A stretch of DNA of 64,000 bases from Streptomyces montanisoli (lineage in GTDB: Bacteria > Actinomycetota > Actinomycetes > Streptomycetales > Streptomycetaceae), in assembly GCF_017813245.1 (NCBI RefSeq), contig NZ_JAGIQL010000002.1, positions 1 through 64,000 on the forward strand. The letters are read 5' to 3'. The notes under the pieces are model-generated. The model was not told the origin of the DNA. It was given only the letters and a program-made list of their open reading frames with translations, and searched no databases. Position numbers and translations under genes: made by a program. This document shows, in pieces, positions 1 through 7,548 of the stretch; the stretch's first letter is position 1, and each line of letters starts with the position of its first letter.

Positions 1-834
1 GCTTCGGCCTGGGAGCCGGATCGGATCCGGCGGGCTTGGTGCTGGTCATGAGGGGTGGTTCTCCTGTCGTGCCCTCTCAGGCTAACCCGCCGAAGCGGAA
101 CGTCTCACCCAAGGCTGACAGAGAGGGGCCGGTCCTGGGGCCGAGGCTGATGGATGGAGGCGCCGCTCAACCAGGCACGGCGCAACCGGCGCCGTGCCGC
201 TGCCTGCGGGACTGGTCGCACGATGACGTGTCTCTGCCCGGCACCGTTCGGCCGGGAGCAGCCTGGCCCACCAACCCGCCCTCGCCTTCCGCAGCTCAGC
301 GGGGCGCAACCCCGCGGCCCGCGCCGGAGACGAACCGCAAGTGCTACCGCCGCCGCATCCACAAGCGTGGCTCCTTTCGACGACGGCTCCGGCAACGCGT
401 GAGACGTGACCGGCACCGTGGCCACCAGCACGCGGCATGCGGCTCGTAAAGGAAATGTCATACGGGAAGGCATGTCCCGACGAAACGATTCTGTATTCCG
501 CGCACACGGCGCATGTCACCGAAGTGAGCCATCCTCGAAGAGAACCAGCAACCGGTACGGAGAAGTCCGCCCCCCGGGTCGCCCGAGGACGCGGCTGCTG
601 ATAACTGGCGTGCGACGGGCCGGGGGCAGAACAGTCCGCTCCCGGCCCGTCGGCCCCTCGCGCATCTTGACGTTGCGTTCCCGCGAGAGCCGGCGCATAA
701 AAGCGACGGTGGCCGTCAACATCACCCTGGGGGACAGTGAACCCGTCGGCAAAGGCATCACCGCCACCATCGCCCTGGCCGACGAGCCCGGCTCCGCAGG
801 CCGTTGACCGAGGCCCGCGAGCGTCGGGGCGCTG
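1..834. other. Gene-poor stretch at the left edge
   Basis: I see no convincing gene here. The open frames lack family motifs and a ribosome binding site. The only clear structure is a GC-rich inverted repeat at 614-651, listed separately. Confidence 0.5.
614..651. terminator. GC-rich hairpin downstream of the STAS gene
   Basis: GACGGGCCGGG at 614-624 is repeated in inverted form as CCCGGCCCGTC at 641-651, giving an 11-bp perfect stem with a 16-nt loop. It lies about 180 nt past the stop of the leftward stress operon, so it could terminate that transcript. No T-run follows, as is usual in Streptomyces. Confidence 0.4.
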
Positions 835-1146
835 TCAGCGAATGGTGAAGACCTGGTCCAGGCCGGCAGTGGTCAGAACACGCATGGTGTCGGCGGGGAC
901 ACCCGTCAGGACCATGTCGGCTCCGGCGGCCTGCGCATGCCGGCGGGCAGCGAGAAGTGCGGTGATGCCGGTGGAATCACAGAAGTCCAGCCCGGACAGC
1001 TCGATGACCAGACGCCGGCCCGGGCCGAGGACGAGGTCGTCGATCCGTTCGCGTAGAGCGGTGGTCTGGGCGTGGTCGAGATCGCCGACCACGCGCAACA
1101 CGGGCCCGCGGTCGGTGCTGTGGTGGCTGATGTTCAGCGGGCTCAT
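835..1146 (-). CDS. STAS-domain anti-sigma factor antagonist (RsbV/SpoIIAA type)
   Basis: A 103-residue single STAS domain. The motif LDFCDSTGITALLAARR carries the conserved Asp57-Ser58-Thr59; in this family the Ser (or neighbouring Thr) is phosphorylated by an RsbW-type anti-sigma kinase and dephosphorylated by a PP2C phosphatase. The unphosphorylated form binds the kinase and frees a sigma factor. The ATG at 1146 overlaps the end of the upstream PP2C phosphatase gene by four bases (ATGA), so the two are probably translationally coupled. The phosphatase is the obvious candidate to activate this protein. No cognate anti-sigma kinase or sigma factor gene lies in the window. Confidence 0.88.
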   Translation of the reverse strand: MSPLNISHHSTDRGPVLRVVGDLDHAQTTALRERIDDLVLGPGRRLVIELSGLDFCDSTGITALLAARRHAQAAGADMVLTGVPADTMRVLTTAGLDQVFTIR

Positions 1147-2489
1147 CGCGGTGGGTTCATCGCCGGGTCGGTGCGAGTGTGGTGGGTGGTGGGGGCGCCG
1201 AGGGCGAGGAGGGCGGTGTCGTCGTCGAGACCGTCGCCGAAGCTTTCCAGGAGGCCGGTCAGCGCGGTGATCGCTTGCTGGGGCGTGGCGGGGGCGTGAG
1301 TGGTGGCGAAGGCGTGCAGCGCGTCGTCGCCGTACAGGTGGTCGCGGGTGGGGCCGGTGCGTGCCTCCGTGAGACCGTCGGTGTACAGGAGCATCGTCTC
1401 GCCGGGAGCGAGGATGGTCTCCGTGGTGACGAAGGGTGCGGTGGGCAGGATGCCGACGAGTAGCCCACCGGGAGTGGGCAGGAAGTCGGCGTGGCCGTCG
1501 GCGCGCAGGACGAGGGCCGGAGGATGACCGCCGGAGGCGAGGCGGACGGTGGCGTGGCCGGTCTCCGCGGTGGGTTCGACGATGCCGAAGATGCAGGTGC
1601 AGTAGCGGGGGTCGCCGCCGGCGGCGTACCGCTCGTGCAGGACGGCGTTCAACGTGGTCAGGGCCGTAGCCGGTTCCGGATCGTGGAGGGCGGCGGTGCG
1701 CAGGGTGTAGCGCGTCAGTGAGGTGAGGGCCGCGGCTTGGGGGCCTTTGCCGCACACGTCGCCGAGGAAGAATGCCCAGCGTTTGCCGTCGACGGGGAAC
1801 AGGTCGTAGAAGTCGCCGCCGAGATGCTCGGCGGAGGCCGCGTGGTAGTACACGGCGGTCTCCAGGCCGGGCACGGCGGGCAGAAACGCGGGCACGAGCG
1901 ACTGCTGGAGCACGGCGAGCGCATCAGCCAACCGCGTCCGACCCGTCTCAGCCTGCCGGCGGGCTTCTTCGGCCTCCGTCCGGGCGCGTTCAGCCTCGGC
2001 GCGGGCTTGTTCGGCCTCCTGGCGGCGGCGCAGGAGTTCCTCTTCATAGGCGCGGCGGTCGGAGGCGTCGAAGAGGGTGGTGCGGATCAGCAGCGGTTCC
2101 CCTTCGCTGCCGTGCTTGACCATCGAGGACACCAGCACCGGCAGCCGGCCGCCATCGGCGGTCTTCATCTCCAGAGCGATGCCGCGCAGTTCACCCTGCA
2201 TCCGCAGCAACGGGGCGAAGTGGGTCTCGTGGTACAGCTTCCCGCCGACGGTGAGCAGGTCGGCGAAACGCATGCAACCCACCACGGCTGCGCGCTGCAG
2301 GCCGAGCCAGTCGAGCAGCGTGGCGTTGATCTTCGCGATCGTGCCGTCCATCAGCGTGGAGAGGTAGCCGCAGGGTGCCGACTCGTACAATTCCTCGGCA
2401 CTGTCCTCCAGCAGCGCGGTGAACGCCGCGTCGGTGCCCACCTCGTGCTCCGCCCCGGACGGTTCCGACTCCTCGTTCGCGCGGCACAT
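1143..2489 (-). CDS. rsbP: PAS-coiled coil-PP2C serine phosphatase (RsbP-like)
   Basis: 448 residues starting at MCRANEESEP. Residues ~30-150 form a PAS domain, ~145-190 a heptad-rich coiled coil of Glu, Ala and Arg repeats, and ~200-435 a SpoIIE-type PP2C domain. Visible metal-binding motifs are GGDFYDLF (224-231), GDVCGKG (243-249), YTDGLTEA and a terminal DDTALL. This PAS-coil-PP2C order matches Bacillus subtilis RsbP, which dephosphorylates RsbV under energy stress when activated by the hydrolase RsbQ. An RsbQ homologue lies directly upstream; its stop overlaps this start as TGATG, and a STAS protein follows with an ATGA overlap. I infer it dephosphorylates that STAS protein. Confidence 0.87.
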   Translation of the reverse strand: MCRANEESEPSGAEHEVGTDAAFTALLEDSAEELYESAPCGYLSTLMDGTIAKINATLLDWLGLQRAAVVGCMRFADLLTVGGKLYHETHFAPLLRMQGELRGIALEMKTADGGRLPVLVSSMVKHGSEGEPLLIRTTLFDASDRRAYEEELLRRRQEAEQARAEAERARTEAEEARRQAETGRTRLADALAVLQQSLVPAFLPAVPGLETAVYYHAASAEHLGGDFYDLFPVDGKRWAFFLGDVCGKGPQAAALTSLTRYTLRTAALHDPEPATALTTLNAVLHERYAAGGDPRYCTCIFGIVEPTAETGHATVRLASGGHPPALVLRADGHADFLPTPGGLLVGILPTAPFVTTETILAPGETMLLYTDGLTEARTGPTRDHLYGDDALHAFATTHAPATPQQAITALTGLLESFGDGLDDDTALLALGAPTTHHTRTDPAMNPPR

Positions 2490-3292
2490 CACGTCAGGCT
2501 CCTCAGGAAGTCGACGATCGCTTCCGCGGTGGCCTCCGGGGCGCTCAGCTGCGGACAGTGGCCCGTGGCATCCAGCGTGACCAGACGGGAGCCGGGGATC
2601 GCGGCGTGGACGTAGGCGCCGACTCCGCGGGGTGCGATGGCGTCTTGGGCGCATTCGAGCACGAGCGTCGGCACGCTCACCGTCCTGACGTCCTCCCGGC
2701 TGTCGGACAGGAACGTGGTGCGGGCGAAGACGCGGGCGATGTCGGGGTCCGTGGCGCAGAAGCTGTTGGTCAGTTCCTGCCCGAGCTCCGGCCGCTGCGG
2801 GTTGCCCATGATCACCGGCGCCATGGTCGCCGACCAGCCCAGGTAGTTCGACTCCAGCGACGCGAGCAGCTCATCGATGTCCTGCGCGCTGAACCCGCCG
2901 CGGTAACCGTCGTCGTTGATGTAGCGGGGGGAGGGGGCCACCATCACCAGGGCTCCGATCCTCTCCGGCGCTGCCCGAGCCGCCAGCACCCCGATCATGG
3001 CGCTGACCGAATGCCCCACGAACACGGCCCGCTTGAGGTCGAGTTCCTCGCAGACCTCCACCACGTCGCTGGCATAGCCCTCCAGCGAGGAGTACCGCTC
3101 ATGGCTCCAGGCCGACAGGTCCGAACCGCCGGAACCCACGTAATCGAACGTCACCACCCGGTACTGCTGGGCCAGAGCCGGCACGACCAGACGCCACATG
3201 TTCTGATCGCATCCAAACCCATGCGCCAGCACCACCACCGGCCCATCGACCGGACCAGCGATCGACACGTTGTTCCTGCGACGAACGTCCAT
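2489..3292 (-). CDS. rsbQ: Alpha/beta hydrolase, RsbQ-type stress signalling partner
   Basis: 267 residues from MDVRRRNNVS, with the RsbQ-specific opening GFGCDQNMW (26-34). The nucleophile elbow GHSVSAM has Ser95, next to the Ser96 of B. subtilis RsbQ. The catalytic Asp is probably in CAQDAIAP, and His245 is in GHCPQLS. RsbQ is needed for RsbP to respond to energy stress, probably by making or carrying a small ligand sensed by the PAS domain. Gene order rsbQ-rsbP is the same as in Bacillus, with a STAS antagonist appended. An upstream in-frame ATG at 3301 is an alternative start; 3292 fits the family's usual N-terminus better. Confidence 0.88.
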   Translation of the reverse strand: MDVRRRNNVSIAGPVDGPVVVLAHGFGCDQNMWRLVVPALAQQYRVVTFDYVGSGGSDLSAWSHERYSSLEGYASDVVEVCEELDLKRAVFVGHSVSAMIGVLAARAAPERIGALVMVAPSPRYINDDGYRGGFSAQDIDELLASLESNYLGWSATMAPVIMGNPQRPELGQELTNSFCATDPDIARVFARTTFLSDSREDVRTVSVPTLVLECAQDAIAPRGVGAYVHAAIPGSRLVTLDATGHCPQLSAPEATAEAIVDFLRSLT

Positions 3293-3353
3293 ACCGCCCA
3301 TCCTCGCATCCGGTCCCACGCGGCCGGAATGCGGTGATCCTCGCGCCGGAGCA

Positions 3354-3393
3354 CTGGCCGAAGCCCCGCACCACTGGCCGAAGCCCCGCACCA
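3354..3393. repeat. Two tandem copies of a 20-bp unit
   Basis: The unit ctggccgaagccccgcacca occurs twice head to tail at 3354-3373 and 3374-3393, followed by a degenerate third start. It lies in the gap between the divergent rsbQ and ANTAR genes. No function is evident. Confidence 0.8.
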
Positions 3394-3593
3394 CCGGCCG
3401 AGGCGACCGCCAAGGAGCTGCCGCCGCTGCGCCGCGCGGTGCGCCGACTCGACGTCGACGCCCTCGGCCATGGCATCACCAGCTCCTCACGGCGCGCGGC
3501 CGGTGCGTCGGTTCCACGGGTGTGACGAAAGCAGCACTCAGAGCGAATTGTTTCCCCTTGGCACATGTTGCCGCAAAGTACAAAAATGCTGGT

Positions 3594-3920
3594 ATGGACA
3601 CTCCCCCCGCTCAGTGCCCGAGAGAGACCGAGCAGCCTGCCGACACCATGGAGGCGCTGCGCGAGCAGGTTGGCCAGCTCCAGCAGGCCGTTCGCGCCCA
3701 CGCTCCTGTCGATCAGGCGATCGGGGCGCTGATCGCCATCGGGCGGATGAGCCCCGAGGAGGGCTGGGATGTACTGCGCGAGGTGTCCATGAACACGAAC
3801 ATCAAGCTGCGCGACGTGGCCCACCTGGTGATCGAAGGCGCCCGCACAGGCCGCTTCGACAATCGCCTTCGAGGCGCACTGAGCGACCGTCTGCATACTT
3901 TCGGCCACCCGAGTGAATGA
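3594..3920 (+). CDS. ANTAR-domain protein
   Basis: 108 residues. The stretch ~25-85 (REQVGQLQQAVRAHAPVDQA, then IGALIAIGRMSPEEGWDVLR) is an ANTAR domain, a three-helix RNA-binding fold that acts in transcription antitermination. Actinomycetes have many small or GAF-linked ANTAR proteins tied to stress signalling. Here only the ANTAR part is present, with no sensor domain. The ATG at 3594 was chosen because the domain follows at once; the frame is open further upstream but that part has no protein-like composition. It is divergent from the RsbQ/RsbP operon, so both may respond to the same stress. Confidence 0.8.
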   Translation: MDTPPAQCPRETEQPADTMEALREQVGQLQQAVRAHAPVDQAIGALIAIGRMSPEEGWDVLREVSMNTNIKLRDVAHLVIEGARTGRFDNRLRGALSDRLHTFGHPSE

Positions 3921-4247
3921 CCGGTTTCGGGCTGCGTAGAGCGGACACCCCAACCTCCAACCGCCGTGACTGCGGGGCGCGCCCTGAACGGTGGCCAGCC
4001 CCTCTGGTTCGGAAAGCAGCCAGAGGGGCGCCCGCCCCCTGCGTCTTCACCGGCGCCTGCGGAGCGTGTGGCGGCTGTCAGGCTCCGACCGTCCCGCACG
4101 CCGCAGCAAACGGGAGCCGGCCGGCTTCGTCGTTGCGCTCCAAGACCTGGCATCGGGTGGTGAAGCGGAACCAGCGGCGATGCCCGTGATGACCATCGGG
4201 GCGGCAGCGGAGGACAGCCGCAGACGCAGCCGTTCGGAACGCTCTGG
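3921..4247. other. Intergenic, no gene seen
   Basis: About 330 nt between convergent genes. Open frames are present but lack recognisable motifs or start signals. Confidence 0.5.
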
Positions 4248-4658
4248 TCAGTGGCCGGGCAGGTGAAGCCGGTGAGAGTGCCGGGCACCTGCGGTCGACG
4301 GGCGTCGCCCGGAGGGCGTGTAATCGTCCCGCGTGACGCCCCTGGCACTTCCGTTGTTCAACTGGCCTGCCATGGCGTCGCGTTCGGCGGCGGCCCGGTC
4401 CGCGTCCTGGCGGGCGGAGCGCTGCTTCTTGTGCCGGTGCCGGGCGAGAACGGTGCCACCGAGGAGCAGCCAGAGGCCGATGCCGAAGATCAGCGTGAGG
4501 GCGATACCTCCGAGGAAAGCGCCGAGCGTACTGATCGTGAACGGCTGGCTGCCGAACAGCGTCACCGTGTAGTCCGGCCCTCCGGACAGGTTGTACGCGA
4601 TCAGAAGCCCCACGAAGGCAGCCGCGCACCCCATGAGCAGTAGACCCAGCAAGAACAT
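4248..4658 (-). CDS. Small two-helix membrane protein, unknown function
   Basis: 136 residues with two hydrophobic segments, ~1-23 (LLGLLLMGCAAAFVGLLIA) and ~45-69, then a basic, Ala/Arg-rich cytoplasmic tail starting RHRHKKQRSARQDADRAAAE. The layout resembles the LapA/DUF1049-like small proteins common in Streptomyces, which is as far as I can go. The ATG at 4658 follows GGGGTGAGG. Nothing in the neighbourhood suggests a job; it lies just outside the integrase region and probably belongs to the host backbone. Confidence 0.6.
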   Translation of the reverse strand: MFLLGLLLMGCAAAFVGLLIAYNLSGGPDYTVTLFGSQPFTISTLGAFLGGIALTLIFGIGLWLLLGGTVLARHRHKKQRSARQDADRAAAERDAMAGQLNNGSARGVTRDDYTPSGRRPSTAGARHSHRLHLPGH

Positions 4659-4794
4659 GTCCTCACCCCATCCGGTTGCATTGCACCAACCGAGTCACCG
4701 GCATGAAGTAAGGCAAACAGGCCTTATCCGGCACGTGCGAGATCCGGTGACCGAGCCGGCCGAGCAGGCCCTTCCCAAGGCAAGGCCGCAGGTA

Positions 4795-4830
4795 GGGGCA
4801 GACGAGTCGGCCTGTACGCCGGGTTTTGTC
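4795..4830 (-). other. 3'-end fragment of RNase P RNA, candidate attachment site
   Basis: Read on the minus strand, this begins GACAAAACCCGGCGTACAGG and continues through GCCGACTCGTCTGCCCC. As I remember it, the 3' end of Streptomyces RNase P RNA (rnpB) is the same apart from one base (GACAGAACCC). The rest of rnpB is absent: sequence on the 5' side (above 4830) is unrelated and leads into the integrase gene. Integrative elements often use the 3' end of a structural RNA gene as attB and leave or carry a copy of it. I therefore read this as attL or attR of an element inserted in rnpB. The partner site was not seen in the window. Confidence 0.6.
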
Positions 4831-4915
4831 CTGCTCAGAGAGCACCAGCCCTCTGACCTGCGTCTTTACCTACATTCGACTCGCTGCTGCGCCGTCAGGG
4901 ACTTCTCAGGGACTT

Positions 4916-6169
4916 TCAGTCGAGATCCGTGAACCACGCCTCGATCGCGGACAGCCCGCGGGCCCCGGCCTGTGGCATGAAGTGCGTGTACGTCCGCAGC
5001 GTGAACGCCGGATCCGAGTGTCCCAGCCACTTCGCTAGCGACACAATCGACTCGCCGGCTTCCAGCATCACCGAGGCGTATGTATGGCGCAGGACGTGGA
5101 AGCCGTGCTCGCGACTGGGCTCCCAGACTCGCGACGGCTTCTCGCCAGGCCGCTGTTTCGGTGGCGTCATGATGACTCCCGCACCGGCAAGCGCAGGCTT
5201 CCACGCCTTGGTGTTCCAGGTGGTGCGGTTGATCGCACCACGTCGCCCGGTGTAGACGAGCAGCGGGACGGTCACCTTGCGCCGGTCCTCGCGCGCGAGG
5301 TCGGGCTCCTCGGGATCCAGCCACGGCAGGGTCACGTCGACCGGTTCGAAGTGCTCCCGGTGCGTAAGGAGGCGCTTCGCGAGCACCTTCGGCATGGGCA
5401 CGTCGCGTTCCTTGCCGCCTTTGGGCGGGCCGAAGTACAGCTGCGACTTGTACCTGAGGATCTGCCGCTCTACATGCACAGAGTCACCGCGGACGTCACC
5501 AGGGCTGAAGCCGAAAGCCTCGCCCTGCCGAAGCCCACATCCGACCCCGAGATCGAGCGCGATTCGGTACCGGTCGGCCAGCGCTTCCCGTACGGCATCA
5601 ACACGGCCCTGCTGCCAGGCACGAGCTTTGCGCTCCGGCTTCTTCGGCGGCTTGATCGAACTGCTGCCCTTGCACGGGTTGCGGTACAACCGCTTGTCCT
5701 CGACTGCGGCTTCCAGGATCGCTTTGAGGTACACCCAGGCGACGTAGGCCGTGCTCGATGCCACCGCCCGCTGCACATCGGCCGACCACTTGCGTAGTTC
5801 CGCGACCCCGATGTCCTTGAGCGCCAGCTCCCCGAGCTGCGGCAGCACGTGCCCCCAGATCCGGTGCCTCATGCTCTCCAGCGTCTGGGCAGTATGCACC
5901 TGGGACGGCCACCAGTGCTTCTCTACATACTCACATAGGCTGATCGCACCATCGCGTTCGTCGACGAAGTCCCCTCGTCGCGAGTCGGTCTGCGTCTCGG
6001 CCAGCCACGCCTTGGCGTCCGCGACCGCATCGAAGGACCGGTCGCGGACTCCCGGTATCCCTTTGACGCGGTAGCGCGTGCACTTGCCCCACAGACCCGT
6101 GCGTTCACGCTTGCCCGTCTTCTTGTTCGGCCGCTTCTTGAGCCACCGGTCCTCGATGTAACCCGCCAT
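4916..6169 (-). CDS. int: Site-specific tyrosine integrase
   Basis: 417 residues from MAGYIEDRWL; the ATG at 6169 follows GGGAAGAGG. The N-terminal part (~70-170) is a SAM-like core-binding domain. The catalytic domain shows Arg214 (GCGLRQGEAF), His358-x-x-Arg361 (HVLRHTYAS), His384 (LGHSD) and nucleophile Tyr394 (RTYTHF), so it looks intact. It belongs to the phage/AICE integrase group that inserts elements at RNA genes in actinomycetes. An excisionase-like gene lies just upstream and an rnpB 3' fragment about 90 nt past its stop. No replication or transfer gene of an AICE follows, so the element is either small or has lost its body. Confidence 0.92.
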   Translation of the reverse strand: MAGYIEDRWLKKRPNKKTGKRERTGLWGKCTRYRVKGIPGVRDRSFDAVADAKAWLAETQTDSRRGDFVDERDGAISLCEYVEKHWWPSQVHTAQTLESMRHRIWGHVLPQLGELALKDIGVAELRKWSADVQRAVASSTAYVAWVYLKAILEAAVEDKRLYRNPCKGSSSIKPPKKPERKARAWQQGRVDAVREALADRYRIALDLGVGCGLRQGEAFGFSPGDVRGDSVHVERQILRYKSQLYFGPPKGGKERDVPMPKVLAKRLLTHREHFEPVDVTLPWLDPEEPDLAREDRRKVTVPLLVYTGRRGAINRTTWNTKAWKPALAGAGVIMTPPKQRPGEKPSRVWEPSREHGFHVLRHTYASVMLEAGESIVSLAKWLGHSDPAFTLRTYTHFMPQAGARGLSAIEAWFTDLD

Positions 6170-6295
6170 GCGCCTCTTCCCTTGCCCTGGTCGTGGTCCT
6201 CGCACCGCGAGCTACGGCGCGACCAGACACACAGACGATCTCCGTGCGCATGAAATTCCGAGTGCAGCTGAACTCCTCGCACCCGCTTCCCCAGG

Positions 6296-6574
6296 TCAGG
6301 AAGCCCGACGCCGTTCGCGCTGCTGCGGCGCTTTATTCAGCGGATTGAGAGCCGGGTTCGACCGCGAGTCAGCCCGCTGCTGCTCCCTGAGCCACGCGTC
6401 GAGCAGATCTCGGCGGTACATGACCCTCCCTCCGGGACCCATCCGGAAGCTGGGCGGCCCTTGCCGGCGGTGGCGCCAGACGTAGAGAGTGTTCACCGAT
6501 ATGCCCATGTACTGCGCAGCGGTCTGAACGTTCAGGAACGCAGCCTCAACGGCAGGCTTGGACTGGTTACGCAT
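6296..6574 (-). CDS. xis: Excisionase-type helix-turn-helix protein
   Basis: 92 residues from MRNQSKPAVE, preceded by a strong GGAGG. Residues ~15-70 form a MerR/AlpA-like winged HTH, with LNVQTAAQYMGISVNTLYVW, then the basic RHRRQGPPSFRMGP and YRRDLLDAWL. Such HTH-17 proteins act as directionality factors for the adjacent integrase. It lies 126 nt upstream of int on the same strand, the usual xis-int order. The C-terminal tail is Arg/Gln-rich and probably disordered. Confidence 0.82.
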   Translation of the reverse strand: MRNQSKPAVEAAFLNVQTAAQYMGISVNTLYVWRHRRQGPPSFRMGPGGRVMYRRDLLDAWLREQQRADSRSNPALNPLNKAPQQRERRRAS

Positions 6575-7018
6575 CACGTGCCTCCGGGGTAAGCGCTGCC
6601 CAAGCAGCGGATGTTCTGTTCTCCCGCCCACCGCGCGGCGAAGCCGCACGGCCAACTGCTGGCGAGCAGGGTCAGAATCCGGAGAATGAACGATTTGGTG
6701 TGGCCGTCCTGCGGTGATACGGCAAGGCATGCGGCCGCCATCTGCTGAGGTTCGAGACTTCGGGACTTGCGCCAACAGACGTACGTACCCGTCTCAGTGA
6801 GGTTGCTCAGACGGCCTCGGAGCTGAAGGACTGCGGTCCACAGCCGCTGTCTGCCTCTACGATGCTCCAGCGCATCGAAACCGAGCCCGGTTAGGCATAA
6901 GCCGAGGCTCCGGCCAGAGCCCCCGTCGGCACCCCAACCCGAGACCTACGCATTACGAGACCCGCCGAAGGTGCCAGGTGCTTGCCGCGCTCCGCCCGGG
7001 TGGGCTGGAGACCTGTAG
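6575..7018. other. Intergenic between xis and nmtR
   Basis: About 440 nt without a supported gene. A 32-codon stretch near 6810-6895 (EVAQTASELKDCGPQPLSAS and on to a stop) looks protein-like but has no start or family, so it may be a relic of element cargo. Confidence 0.4.
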
Positions 7019-7441
7019 CTACACGCTGTCCGTGCCCGGGGCTGCCGCGGTCAGGAGATCCGGCTCCGCGTCGGCCTTGGCGGGGGCGGGGGTGTCGGTC
7101 AGGCCGAGCCGGAGGTGCTCGACGTGGTACAGCGCCTGGTCGAGGAGTTCAGCGACGTGGTGGTCGTAGAGCGCGTAGACGACGGAGCGTCCCTTTCGGG
7201 TGCCGGTGACCAGGCCGAGGTTGCGCAGCAGGCGAAGCTGGTGAGAGCAGGCGGACTGCTCCATGCCGGCCTCGGCGGCCAGTTCGGTGGCGGGCAGCGG
7301 GCCTTCGCGCAGCCGGGCCAGAATCAGCAGCCGGGACGGGGTCGCCAGCGCCTGCAGCGTGGTGGCGACCTTCGCGGCGCCCGACGCGTCCAGGCGCGTG
7401 CGCGGGACGCTGCTCTGCGATGGTGCGGCTCCGTGACCCAT
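7019..7441 (-). CDS. nmtR: NmtR-like ArsR-family nickel/cobalt sensor repressor
   Basis: 140 residues. The start MGHG at 7441 keeps the Gly2-His3 N-terminus that is a metal ligand in Mycobacterium tuberculosis NmtR. The DNA-binding part (LATPSRLLILARL, then MEQSACSHQLRLLRNLGLV) is close to NmtR. The alpha-5 metal residues are present as Asp93, His95, His106 and His109, each two positions later than in the M. tuberculosis protein. Metal binding should release it from DNA. The divergent P1B-4 ATPase gene starts 108 nt away and a dyad operator lies between them, so I infer it represses that exporter and itself. Confidence 0.9.
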   Translation of the reverse strand: MGHGAAPSQSSVPRTRLDASGAAKVATTLQALATPSRLLILARLREGPLPATELAAEAGMEQSACSHQLRLLRNLGLVTGTRKGRSVVYALYDHHVAELLDQALYHVEHLRLGLTDTPAPAKADAEPDLLTAAAPGTDSV

Positions 7442-7471
7442 AGCTCCCAGGGTACCGGCCACAACCAATGC

Positions 7472-7487
7472 ATGAAAGAGTGTTCAT
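7472..7487. promoter_or_regulatory. Probable NmtR operator
   Basis: ATGAA-N6-TTCAT inverted repeat (atgaaagagtgttcat) inside an AT-rich patch, in the 107-nt gap between divergent nmtR and the P1B-4 ATPase gene. It matches the general ArsR/SmtB half-site TGAA...TTCA. Confidence 0.7.
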
Positions 7488-7548
7488 TTATTCCTGTACG
7501 GTGGTGGGGTCGGCCCATAGCGAACCCTTGCGTGAGGATCACCACCGC

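Noticed and set aside
36-807. Several overlapping frames at the left edge
   Set aside because: Arg/Pro-rich, no ribosome binding site, no family pattern on either strand.
4660-4915. tRNA gene as the integrase attachment site
   Set aside because: No cloverleaf could be drawn and no CCA or T-loop consensus (GTTCGAATC-like) was found; the RNase P RNA match explains the sequence better.
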